A program made the translations under genes and the position numbers. The notes below the pieces were generated by a model. That model was not told the DNA's origin. It saw only the letters and a program-made list of their open reading frames with translations, and searched no databases. DNA of 36,495 bases from Byssochlamys sp. IMV 00236 (taxonomy: Eukaryota > Ascomycota > Eurotiomycetes > Eurotiales > Thermoascaceae), in NCBI GenBank assembly GCA_001931875.2, contig MSJH02000160.1, positions 1 through 36,495 on the forward strand, in the 5' to 3' direction. Below, piece by piece: positions 11,610 through 22,000 of the stretch; the stretch's first letter is position 1; each line of letters begins with the position of its first letter.

Positions 11610-12392
11610 ATGAAGAACTCTATGAAACCTCTATCAGTCCTATACTCTGATATGCTCATACTTACTGAACCTTTCTTCTCTAGTTTTCTGGTACGCTAGC
11701 TTTGTGGGTCACTGGTAAGGTAAGTATAACTAACAATCTTTTAGAATGGCTTCCATGGTTTGCCAGTTTTCTGGCCTCCAGGTTTCTTGGCTTTGCGGAT
11801 CTATGGCTTCATCGCTGGTAAGGTAAGTGCTCAAGGTAGGTACAATACAACTGACATTCTTCTAGGATGGCCTCCATGGTTGTCGGTTTTTCGGCCTCTT
11901 GGTTCATTGGCTTTTTATTTCTGGGTCTATAGTAAGGCAGGTGTTTGGTAAGTATTAACTAACAACCTTTTAGAATGGCCACTATGATTGCCGGTTTTAT
12001 GGCCTCCAGGTTCGTTGGCTTCTTGTCTCTAATGTAAGTTTTTTTTTTTTTTTTGCTTACCTTTATCTGATAGGGTTTCATGGCTCTTTATCGGCCATTG
12101 ATTCCAGTTATATATCATTCTCTTCGATATTAAAAACTGTTTCTTGTAGGTTTTTTCTGATGGCCCTTTTAGTTCTTTGGTTTTTTGGTTCTTTGGTTCT
12201 TTGGTTCTTTGGTTCTTTGGTTCTTTGGTTCTTTGGTTCTTTGGTTCTCTTGACTCTCTTCACTTTCTTCACTCTCTGGACTCTTTTGGCAATTGTTTTG
12301 GCAACTGTTTTGATTCTTTTGGCTGTTCATATATCTGCTCCTTATCTACTTTGTCTTGCTCTACTTTGTTGTTGTATAAACAGTCTTTGTAA
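11610..12392 (+). CDS. speculative repeat-exon gene (may be non-coding or a relic)
   Basis: A model with seven exons, 11610..11636, 11684..11719, 11745..11822, 11866..11931, 11974..12033, 12074..12106 and 12150..12392, is open throughout and every junction is phase 0. It would encode 180 residues. Exons 3 to 5 encode diverged copies of one motif: NGFHGLPVFWPPG, DGLHGCRFFGLLV, NGHYDCRFYGLQV. The last exon is the translation of an 8-base repeat (FFGSLVLW units). Against it, the implied introns are 47, 25, 43, 42, 40 and 43 nt, shorter than almost all others in the window (47-95 nt apart from one of about 150). The first and last donors (GTCCTA, GTTATA) are also weak. A second frame starts each unit with ATG GCN but has a stop in unit 2. 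I do not recognise the protein. The exon pattern may simply follow from duplication of one intron-containing segment. Confidence 0.2.
11684..12149 (+). repeat. degenerate tandem array of about 60-120-bp units carrying splice signals
   Basis: Units repeat a core like ATGGCCTCCATGGTTG...GGCCTCCAGGTTCxTTGGCTT, followed by GTAAGT or GTAAGG, then CTAAC, CTGAC or CTGAT, then a T-rich stretch and TAG. Acceptor-like AGs end at 11683, 11744, 11865, 11973, 12073 and 12149. Donor-like GTs start at 11720, 11823, 11932 (or 11948) and 12034. The spacing varies, so this is an old or fast-diverging array rather than a fresh satellite. Confidence 0.7.
12173..12244 (+). repeat. (TTCTTTGG)9 tandem repeat
   Basis: Nine 8-base units, perfect except for one C-to-T change in the second. 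It follows directly on the splice-signal array and is open in all forward frames, which explains the hydrophobic open frames over it. Confidence 0.92.
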
Positions 12393-13051
12393 TAAACACC
12401 CTCTGTCTATTTGTTTTATTTCCCAATTTGAAGTCATCATTATGTTAATAATGTTTTATATGCTCTTTAAATTTAAAAAGTAATGTGTGTATCTCTCAAT
12501 AGTAAGCCTTTTGGAAATTCCTTATTTTTACAAGTACTAACTTCTTGGCCATACTGAATACTGAAAGCGAGTAAGATGTGCACGTATTTAAAGAGGTCGA
12601 AAGGACAAACAAAGTAGTTCTCCATCTTTGCTATTTAAAAGAGTTCAAAAGTGAGATGAAAAAGCCAGTGGGTGATGTCCTGAATTGACATGCAACTGTC
12701 ATCAAGATACACATTTTACTATTTCTTTGCTGCCTTTTACGACAAATATAAAGAATGAAAAGTATTATTTTTATGAAGGTATACGAAGATGTCATCGCAC
12801 TATTTGATCAATAATTATTGATAATTTTTAGTATCTTACTGTCATTGATTAGTGGCAGCCAAAAGGAAGGATTCACAATCTCAATTGGATTCACTTCATA
12901 TAATACCAAAGGGATATTTCTTATGGGCACTCAGAGTTTTATAGCAAAGATCTTGCGTAAATTCTTCCAGCGTGTGTATTTATATGTGTTCAGTCTATGC
13001 CTCCATCAGATAAGATCTCACCTGTTTGTGCGGTTTGTCATTTTCTTTCTT

Positions 13052-13053
<2 letters not shown>

Positions 13054-13095
<42 letters not shown>
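13054..13095. repeat. poly(T) tract, 42 bases
   Basis: Uninterrupted T-run, about 210 bases upstream of the HDAC start codon. Its exact length is prone to sequencing error. Confidence 0.85.
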
Positions 13096-13183
13096 CTCTT
13101 TATCCCTCACTTGCTGTAAACTACCTCATCCTTATGCAAAGTATTATAAATGCAAAGAATTTTAAAATTACTTAACCTGTAGA

Positions 13184-13223
13184 GACGCGCGCGTCATAAG
13201 TATGCGCCACTTAAAAGACGCGT
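13184..13223 (+). promoter_or_regulatory. MluI-box-like elements upstream of the HDAC gene
   Basis: A perfect 12-base palindrome GACGCGCGCGTC (13184-13195) and an ACGCGT hexamer (13218-13223) lie 86-125 bases upstream of the ATG at 13309. ACGCGT is the core of the MCB element bound by the MBF cell-cycle factor in fungi. Binding here is inferred. Confidence 0.4.
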
Positions 13224-13308
13224 GCAATTAAAAATGAAACGCGAGAATGCAGTCACATTGACATTTCTTTCCATTTAAAGGGAAAATTGTTCTTTACCAT
13301 ATTTCTTC

Positions 13309-15657
13309 ATGTCACCTGAACAAAGCTTAAAGAGAGCGCTAGGATCACTTACGGGTCAGACGAGCAAAAAACCTAGAAATTATGAAAGAGAGGATAATGG
13401 AGCGATTAATGTTGAAGAACAAGCAACAACAGACAGTAATAGAAATGCAACCGTACGTAATGGAGAATTCAGTAAAGTGAAACATCAAGAGGTAGAAAGG
13501 TATACGTTTATGTTTACAAAAATATTGAAAGATATATAAATATGTTCATAGTAGAACTGTTGTCATTGTGTCTGATTTAGAAGATGATGACACAGAATCT
13601 GAAGGTTATTAAATATAGTATAGCTCTTTGTTTCGTTTAACTCACACGTTTTTTTATACATGATAGATGCTAGCACAAAAGAAGGTTGTTTATATATACA
13701 TCAATTTCAAAAGATATATCTCCTGTACTTACACTATTTTATGAATAGAAGGAACTGAGCTTGAAAGAGCAGATAATCAGGTACCTGAAAACACGACCAC
13801 GGAAAGGGATGAATCTGTTCACCCCAAGAAGGATGGATCGGAAGGAAAGGGAGAAATGATGTATATAACCATCGACGATGATTCGGGCAGTGAACACAGC
13901 AATGTAGAACATAATACAGATACAATCGATTCTAAAGTGAAAGAAGAAGACAACAATAATCGTGTGTCTGAAAATACGACAAATACATCTAATGATAGAA
14001 AAGACAAAGCCAACGAAGAGGACGCTATCGAGCCTGCAGAAAAGAATAAACAAGATAAAAAAAGCACCAATGCACCTGTGAACGACCCAGGAGAAAGTGA
14101 TGCTGAAGCAATGGAGGTTGATGAAGAAATTACACCTATAAAACCACTTGGACAAAAGAAAAAAAAGCAAGATGACAGTGAGGATGATTTTACCCTATCC
14201 GGCCATAACAGCAGTAAGATAATGACAGAAAATTTATTTTGATATGCATTTCTAAACTTTTTCTTATTCTAGATAATGTGTCTCCACCCATTACACGACC
14301 AAAAAGAAAGCCTGCTCCAAAACCTTTACCAGTGACAACTCTGGTCAAGAAGCCAAAAAGGCCCAATTCACCACGAGAAAAGGCGTCTTTTGAACATATC
14401 AGCAAAAGAAGATTGTTGAAGACTGGATTTGTATATGACACTGCCATGTCCTATCATGCGACGCCAGATCCAATCGAGATACATCCAGAAGACCCTAGAA
14501 GAATCTTCAAGATTTATTCAATTATGGAAAAACACGGTCTATTGGCAGAATGCAAACGAATTAAAAGCAGAAAGGCAACCAAGGAAGAGATTATTGCGAT
14601 CCATAGCATTACACACTATAGAAAGATGAGAGCGACAGCAAGTAAGTGCCTTGTTTCTATTACACTTATATGTACCAACATGTTTTTTTTTTTTTTTTGT
14701 AGAATTCAACAAAAGATCACAGTATATCGAACTCGAACACGTTTATGATTCTGTATATCTTAATAGTAGCTCCTTTGAGTCTGCTTTATATGCAGCTGGA
14801 AGCTTAATTGAACTACTGGAAGCCCTTGTGAAAGATGAAATTCGAAATGCATTCGCTATCATACGTCCTCCAGGGCACCACGCCGAACATGACGCTCCCA
14901 TGGGCTTTTGTCTTTTTAACAATGTAGCTGTTGCTATCCATCATTGTATGAAAAAATTGAATGTCAAGAAGACGGTCATTGTGGATTGGTAACATAAATA
15001 CAGAACAAAAAAGCATCGATCTAATATCTTGTTAGGGATGTGCACTTTGGCAATGGAACTCAAAATATATTTTCAAGCGATCCTAATGTGCTGTATATAT
15101 CCCTACATAGATACGAAGATAAAACATTTTATCCATCCAGCAGAAAAGGTGCGGCAGACTATACTGGGCATGGCAAGGGCAAGGGCACAACTGTAAACAT
15201 CCCATGGCCTTGTAGCGGTATGACGGATGCAGATTATCTTTATGCTTTTCGGGAAATCGTTATACCCATTTCTATGGAATTTAATCCTGATTTGCTAGTT
15301 GGTAAATATATGAAGTATATTCACACATACACAATGATGTCTTGCTAAGCACATAGTTTAGTTTCTGCTGGCTTTGATGCAGCCATAGATGACCCCATTG
15401 GACAATGTAAAGTGACTCCGGTTGGGTATGCACATATGGTACACATGTTAAAATCTGTCAATAATGGCAAAATGGCGATTGCTCTTGAAGGTGGATATAA
15501 CCTTAATTCTACAGCTATGTCTGCTTTGGCATGTATGAATGTCTTATTGGGTGATGCACCTCCACCCATCACGAGCAACCTTGCCCCCAAGAAAGAATGC
15601 ATAGAGACGATTGAGCAAGTCAGAGAAATACAAAAGGAATTCTGGACATGCCTGTAG
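13309..15657 (+). CDS. class II (Hda1-type) histone deacetylase
   Basis: Eight exons: 13309..13499, 13552..13604, 13667..13684, 13749..14213, 14273..14641, 14703..14988, 15036..15301, 15362..15657, giving 647 residues. Exon 3 is only 18 nt and could be skipped in frame. Residues 1-290 are acidic and low in complexity with Lys/Pro-rich patches. The deacetylase domain runs from KTGFVYDTAMSYH (about 292) to near the end. The His-His dyad is in IRPPGHHAEH (about 424-425). Zinc ligands are D and H of DWDVHFGNGTQ (about 462, 464) and D of SAGFDAA (about 555). The catalytic Tyr is in EGGYN (about 595). The protein stops right after the family's 'TIEQVREIQKEFW' segment, so the Arb2 domain found C-terminal in yeast Hda1 is missing. 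It would remove acetyl groups from histone tails in repressed chromatin. Its 3' end faces the polymerase delta gene. Confidence 0.92.
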
Positions 15658-15704
15658 ATAATTAGAAGAATTTGTAGGGATAATTTTTATTTTGTAACTA
15701 TGTA

Positions 15705-15710
15705 AATAAA
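15705..15710 (+). terminator. poly(A) signal of the HDAC gene
   Basis: AATAAA lies 48 bases after the HDAC stop and only 6 bases from the stop codon of the converging polymerase delta gene, so the two transcripts must overlap at their 3' ends. A TTTATT at about 15687-15692 could serve the opposite strand. Confidence 0.55.
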
Positions 15711-15716
15711 ACACAA

Positions 15717-17113
15717 TCATGGTTTCTTTCCAAAGAAACTAAGAAGGCTGGATTGGCCCATCTTCTTTGACGCAGGTGGTTTATTGGTTGTAGGTGCTGA
15801 CTTTGCTGACTTTGTTGGCTTTGGTGTCTTCTTTTTTGTTACTTCTTCCTGTGGAACATCAACTGTTTCCCATTCCCATACTTCTTCAGTCACTATAACA
15901 CAAGAAATATTAATCATTGCTTATGTATATGGCAAATGTCTTTCATACCTAGATGGCCACGAGCATTGGTTGTCGTCTTCTTTTTGAGCACCTTTCTTCT
16001 GATCTTTCCTGGTTCAGCAGGTATTGTTTCTTCATCTTCATGCTCTTCTTCCACTTTTTCTTTATTATCCTCATCTGCTTCAAACATGACAACATCCTCT
16101 TCATCTTGTTGTTGTTGTGCCTCTTCTTGTTGTGGCTCTTCTTCTTGATCATCATCTGAGAATATATCTTCTACTTTGAGACTTGTCTTTGCCATACGTT
16201 TTTCTAAATCAGCTAATTTGATTCATATTTAAACTTGTGCCCTGTGTTTTGATATCAGTCATCACTCACCTTCATCACCTCCAGTCTTTTTGGGAGGAGC
16301 TGTCTTTACTTGTTTCTCATTCTTTTTAGATTTGCTGCTACTTGTTGCTTTTGTGGTAGTCTTTTTCGGTGTCTTTTCTATTACTGCTTTTTTCAAAGGT
16401 GGAGAAGGTGCATCAGAAGAATCTGGAGGAAAGATACCTTTTCTTTTGGTTGCACTGTGTGTTGCTATCACTGGTTGTTTACTAAGTGGTACATTTGTTT
16501 TTGCTGGAGGAGGAGGCGGCTGCAAGTCTTTGGCAGCCGGCTTATTATATTTGACGGGATACTTCAATATACCACACTTGACACGATCATCCAGAGAAAG
16601 CTTGGGTGTGTCCTTATTAGCAATATAAAGCATCGAAAGGTCGTCAAGAGAATAGGAAGAGATACTATAAATGTACATGTTGGTGATCTTTTTAAACTTC
16701 TTCTTGGTTTCTAAGAAAAGAAAAAGTTTACGTTTTCTCCTTGTATACTTTTGTTTAATGTTGAATGTTTACCCTCCAGATCCTCCTCTTTTACTAATTG
16801 AATACACATGCCATTATTGAGTGATTGACCCATGAGGCAGTATATGACATGAAGGTTATTGTTGGATTTTGAATATTCTTGCAAAGCTCTCGTTGTGAAT
16901 CAAGTTAGAGGTACTGTGTTTTGTGAATAGATCTAGTGGACTTACTGTTTGGCATTCTGAACATGAATTCCTAGTGATCTAGCAAGTAACTTATACGTGA
17001 CCTATGAAAAAAGTATAATAAACATAAACACTCTCTCTTTTCTATTTTCAAGCACATACTGGTTTATTCTCTTGAATGACTGCAATATCCAAAAACTCTT
17101 TATAATTTATCAT
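15717..17113 (-). CDS. cdc27: DNA polymerase delta subunit 3 (Cdc27/POLD3 family)
   Basis: Six exons: complement(17060..17113), (16946..17001), (16773..16888), (16270..16710), (15949..16203), (15717..15892), with introns of 56-66 nt, giving 365 residues. The N-terminal 140 residues resemble the winged-helix region that binds the B subunit: VTYKLLARSLGIHVQNAKQ, then YSKSNNNLHVIYCLMGQ. The middle is Pro/Lys-rich, followed by a Glu/Gln-rich acidic region and the VTEEVWEWETVD block conserved near the end of this family. The last ten or so residues are a PCNA-interacting PIP box, QSSLLSFF. It tethers polymerase delta to the sliding clamp in lagging-strand synthesis, in the nucleus. The symbol follows the fission-yeast name. 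ACGCGT elements upstream suggest G1/S expression. Confidence 0.92.
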
Positions 17114-17169
17114 TGCTGTGCTTCAGAGTAAGAAAAAGGGAAATCAAGAAAAAAAAAAATCCCCGTGTT

Positions 17170-17206
17170 ACGCGTTGAAATAATTTTTGAGAGTGCGCGT
17201 ACGCGT
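17170..17206 (-). promoter_or_regulatory. two MluI cell-cycle boxes upstream of the polymerase delta gene
   Basis: ACGCGT occurs at 17170-17175 and 17201-17206, 57 and 88 bases upstream of the ATG at 17113. The hexamer is its own reverse complement, so orientation does not matter. In ascomycetes, MBF binds this site upstream of DNA replication genes. The placement fits. Confidence 0.6.
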
Positions 17207-17638
17207 GTCTTTCTTTAAATTTTGTACATGTACGCGCATAATAAGCATTATAAACTATGGATCAGTACATTATATTCTCAATTATCACGGAGAGATTGAT
17301 TATATAAGCCTACTATGGTAGCGTGCAGTGTTGACATTGATGAGAGTAATAATTTCGGAGTTGTCATAGGAACTGCCCTTATCAATAATATCGCGTCTTT
17401 TTCATTTTATATAAAATTGAGGAATAAAAGGAAATTCCAAGGAAAACAAGGAGGTCAAACCATTAGCGCGCTTTATATGCATATCCTCAAAAGAACACGC
17501 CAAGGTTTATACATCAGTATGGCAATGTTTATTTTTTGAATTTACACTCCTGGAGCGCGACTTTGATTTTTACACACATACACCAGGCTGCCCAACTTTG
17601 CATTTCAAAAACGCTGTATATTACATTTGATACTAATT
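17207..17638. other. intergenic region between the POLD3 promoter and the UBAC2-like gene
   Basis: Only a 74-residue open frame (17315-17539, +) without a recognisable domain. Nothing else is seen. Confidence 0.6.
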
Positions 17639-19007
17639 CTAACGACGATTATTACTACTACTACTACTTTCACCAGCTGGAGAAGGCGTGCTTAGCATAA
17701 TTTCAACAGCTCGATTCAAGTCATTATGCGCTGAGGATAGCGCTCTTGTGATTGTTTCTCTTGGATGATCAGGGAACATTGTCATGAGGATTCTGGTGTA
17801 TTCTGGAGAAGGTGGTTCCAGATCAGAGCCTACTACATCTCTGCCTGTAATTGTATCTAGGTACTCCTAAAGGAAAAAAATATACATTAACTTCCAGCGA
17901 CTTAAACCAAAACAAACTTTACCCTAACAGAAGAGGAGCCTTCAGCAGCAAGTGAAGACCTTGCACTTGCTATTGTTTCATTTGTATTTGTGGCTGTATT
18001 GTTTCTTCTATTCATCAATCCATTAGCTAAAATATTATCTACAGAGCTAAGGCTAGTAATAATAGGACGCTGGATTGGCACTGTAGTAGAAGATCGAGGA
18101 TTAGGTGAAGATGTAAAGAATGGCAAGATGAATCGACTTGCTAAAAACTGTACACTTTTCGGGAACCTCCATTGTTTGATATTTGCAACATCTGTTCTAT
18201 AAATTGCACTAGATAGCAGTCCACATATTGACGGCACTAGTGTCTGTAGTAGCCTTGAACATGCCAATTGAGCTGCCAAGACATACAGAAATAGTTTATC
18301 GGTCATGACAATTCCAAATATTCTGAATCTATATGTCACTGGGATCACTCGATAATACTGATACAAGATGGCAAATATGATCGCATAGCTGCATATATAT
18401 ATATACATAAGTTTCTCTCTTTCTCTCTCTCTCTTAGGTTATCGATATATCCACTTACGGTCCACTAGGTATACTCTTCAATCCAATTCTCCCTCCTACT
18501 ATCAACATAACTACCTCTAATATCGTCGATATAATGGTTGTGATAAATAAAAAAGCCTTTGTTTTTGAAATAAGAGAATATACTGTGCTGTTAATATACT
18601 ATAATTACCGTATATTTTGATGTTCCATATTGTCTTTCTATTATGCGCATAGAATACAAGATAATTGAGCCAAAAAGGAAATCCCCTGAACTGCTAAATG
18701 CAACATGCGATAGAAACAATCTTGAAAACTAGTAAAATGGTTAGCAAAAGTTTCTTTAATGAATAAAAAGACATTACATACTTGATGATGAACCGTTATA
18801 TGGGGTGTGAGTTGTAGATGAAAGTGTTGCTTTAAGCCAAAAATAGAAGCCAAAACAGATATTGTTCCAATAAATAGAATTAAGCACTTTGTTGCAGGCA
18901 CATTATAAAAGCCTAAACATGAGACTGAATTAGTAATCTATTGCTCTCCCTGTCTATTCACCATTAGATAGAGAATTACCTGAAGGCCCCACAGATTGCA
19001 TAGTCAT
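17639..19007 (-). CDS. UBAC2/Dsc2-type rhomboid-like membrane protein with C-terminal CUE-like domain
   Basis: Six exons: complement(18980..19007), (18782..18912), (18609..18728), (18459..18556), (17923..18388), (17639..17866), with introns of 52-70 nt, giving 356 residues. A second ATG lies at 19001. The N-terminus GFYNVPATKCLILF, the segment IILYSMRIIERQYGTSKYTAF and the IPSGPYAIIFAILYQYYR helix match the rhomboid-pseudoprotease fold of UBAC2/Dsc2, with about six membrane segments. A Ser/Asn-rich linker follows. The last 75 residues hold a three-helix ubiquitin-binding module with the MFP motif typical of CUE domains (ILMTMFPDHPRETI, MFP about 311-313). Relatives work in ER or Golgi ubiquitin-ligase complexes that degrade membrane proteins. 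Exon 4 rests on the AAG acceptor at 18557, because nearer AGs break the frame. The ER/Golgi role is inferred from the family. Confidence 0.82.
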
Positions 19008-22000
19008 TTAGAAAAAGGAAAGAAAAAAGCCAGAAAGTCCGACATGCCTTTTTCTAAAGAAAAACTATGCACACAGCCTTATCATACTTTCTCAATCTTA
19101 TCAAATTATTCAAATGGATAAAGACATCTTGTACAAACGCACCCCCAAGTATTTTCCTGCACACAATTAAGATCTATCATTGTGCTCTGCTGCATTCCCC
19201 TAATGATTGCTCCATTCTTTGTCAATGTAAATACTATAGATAAAGCTATCCAAGTTAAATTTATCAGTACTTGGCTAGATTGTTTGATATTGTCATCTAC
19301 TATAGAGCATCAGGTAAATCTTTGCTCGTTAATATATTTTGCAGCTTTACATGCTGGATTCGGTATTGACTATATTATTACTATGACAATTGATCTTGAC
19401 TTAACAAGATTATGCGCTCTATTGGTAATAGCAAATTCCTTGATAAATTTATCAGTATGGACAAACTGTATATTTTTCAGATAAGTGATGAGATTTATCT
19501 TGAAAGAGAGAATGTTTAGATTTGAGTTAACTTGTAAATATAAACAGTAACTATCTTGGATAAAATCAACATTCATCCATTTGGTATTAATTCCATTGCA
19601 TATAGCTTGATTAAAGCAGTAAAGATCTTATTGATAACATTTATTATAAGCCGAGAGAAGATTAAGTGAGAATATGATCTGAACGTATTTTGAGATATAT
19701 GTGATCTATGTAATACATTTTAAATAAGAACAAGTATAAAATAAATCATCTTGTGGTCACATGCTTTTTTTTTTTACCTTGACTTTGCATTAAGCAATAC
19801 ACTTTGCTATAATCTTATTTTAACAATTTGCATTTTTGAAGCGAAAATATAAAACTTTTCATTCCCTTCCAAATGTATTTAAGACAAGCATTTTTTAAAT
19901 TATAAAAATAAATATAATCTTTATTATATTTTAATAATAAAAAACCGTTTATAGTTTTTTTTTTTTGATTTCTTACATATGCTTTAGACAGAAAGACAAG
20001 CATTATAAAGTGAGCATTATACTATATATGAAAACCATGGGATTTCTTTAAGGATGTACTTCATATGAAAAAATTCAAGATGCAAATTAACTATTACATT
20101 AGCAAAAGCATATTTGTCAAGAATTCATCAACATTGCAAAATAAAGGTACCGAAAGGTACGACATCCAAACTCAATCTTACACAAAATGGGAGCTTTTTT
20201 ATGAAGAATACCCATGCGTAATAAAAAGGAGAAACTAATTTGTCTTGAAGTTTACGCACTTTCTAATGTTAGCTGTAATGCACTCTTGTGGAAACTTTGT
20301 CTTGCTTAATTCCAAATGTTGAAGAAACTTTGTTTGTCTTTGTACATCTAGAATCTCTATTATCTAATTTAAAATAGTGTCGACAACAACAGGAGAATAT
20401 TAAAGCTGTATCTGCCCATATGAGGCTCAAGTTCGCTATCTTGTGCATATACTTTAATAAATAACATTTAAAGGCTTTCCTGGAACATAGAACCTTTTAA
20501 ATAACCATTTTTTTAATTTAAGGCAAAATAGGCTTAGAATACACTCTCCTAAACAAAAATAATCTATGAAAAGCATATTACATTATGTTTATATTTTTTT
20601 TTTCTGTTAAAACATATCAAATGGATATTACAAGCATCTTTTCTTCGCTTCTCTATAGTAAGCTCTTTTTTAAATACCCCTTTTTAAAGGACAAAATTGG
20701 ATATATTATTTTAAAACCTGCTCTTCATTGCTGAATTTTGCTTTCATTTTGCGTTTATCATATACAACAAATGTATAGTTTATGCAGTTTCTGTTTTTTC
20801 TCGCTTAATCTTACTCTATCTATTGCACTCATCCTCGTTTGCTACATATACTCAGAAAGTAAAAGCACCGCGTACTGTCTGGTTAAAATGATTGATGCAA
20901 GCAAGACAGGAAATTGATATGCTAATTTATCATACTCTTCCATTATTTCTAGCTGCTTAAAAGAGCTAATGACGCGGAATTAAAGAAGCCTAGTATTATG
21001 TACTTCATTATGCATTAAAGCAAAAATATAAAGTGACAAACAAAGTCTTGCAGAGTTTGAATTATTCATTCGCAAAGTAGTACCTGTAATAGACATGTCC
21101 TGTGATTTTCAAGAACATAGCTATTACCGAGCAATATACTCGTATTTTAACCTTTGTATAAGGACATGTTTGCTCTTGTTGGTGAATGAAAGTATAAAAG
21201 CTTTAGAGATTCAAGAACCATGCGTTCTTTATGAGAATAAGTTATAATTTATTTGTTTGCCTTTATGAAGCGATAGTCTGATTGAAATACACGCGAGATT
21301 CTTGATACAATTGAAAATAAAACAAGTACAGTCGCTACTTGTAGATAAATCTAGACTCAACAGTAATAAGCTCAATATAAATAATACTCTATCTGAAATG
21401 TTTATTATACATTCGGAAACACTAAGTTATTAAACCTTCTGATACATATATATCACATAAGTCATCATTTTACCGTTTATAAAAAAAAAAGCTGCCCTGG
21501 TCTACTTTATTTTCAAAAGACTATGCTATTAGAAAGATACAAATGTCAACTTGGTAATAGAAAAAGTTTACAGTGGCGCCAACATCATGGTGCATATGAA
21601 ATTTAAATATAAAGCAACAGTTTCATCTTAAATGTCACTCGAGTTACTGAATTGGTGAACCTCTACAAATATATGTATTGAAACATGCTCGTTTCGTCCG
21701 GTTATAAGCTTATAAATAAACAAGCAGAGCCATGTCCGGTGATATCAAGAAAGGGGAATGGTAAAACTCTGGGTTTCTTGTACCTCCTGACATATTCTAA
21801 AATAAACATTACACAAAGTTACACCATCATGATTAAGCATGTAAACAAAAGGGCTTACATACTGTCAGCCCCTTTACTTTGTTTGAAAGCAACTTTAAAC
21901 AAGCATGCAGTCAATCTCTACCATGTCGAATATTATATATATGTATAAAAAGGATCTTCAATGCATAATATATCTCTTAAAATGAACGGGACTATCACGG

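Larger units (their letters stand above)
12393..13308. other. intergenic region upstream of the HDAC gene
   Basis: No supported gene. It contains a run of 42 T (13054-13095) and, near the HDAC start, ACGCGT-type elements listed separately. The open frame at 12818-13165 owes part of its length to the T-run. Confidence 0.6.

Noticed and set aside
12160..12483. 107-residue hydrophobic open frame beginning with an LVLWFFGS repeat
   Set aside because: It is the translation of the (TTCTTTGG)9 repeat plus a T-rich flank. All forward frames are open there, so the open frame and its hydrophobicity follow from the repeat. It is kept only as part of the speculative array model in another frame.
14989..15035. 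Read-through of the HDAC frame into TGG TAA as a truncating stop
   Set aside because: The TAA is part of the donor site (G|GTAACA). Splicing to 15036 restores DWDVHFGNGTQ, so the gene is intact.
15936..16714. Several forward-strand open frames of 68-134 codons
   Set aside because: They are antisense shadows of the acidic and Lys/Pro-rich exons of the polymerase delta subunit gene.
18557..18608. Frameshift in the UBAC2-like gene at the 26-nt intron ending CACAG
   Set aside because: Using the later acceptor AAAG (18557) gives a 52-nt intron and restores the family sequence KYTAFLFIT, so no frameshift is needed.
19203..19484. 93-residue hydrophobic frame in the gene-poor region
   Set aside because: AT-rich DNA yields many Ile/Leu/Phe-rich frames. 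No domain and no partner exon is visible. The possible 31-nt intron inside it is too short and does not improve the frame.
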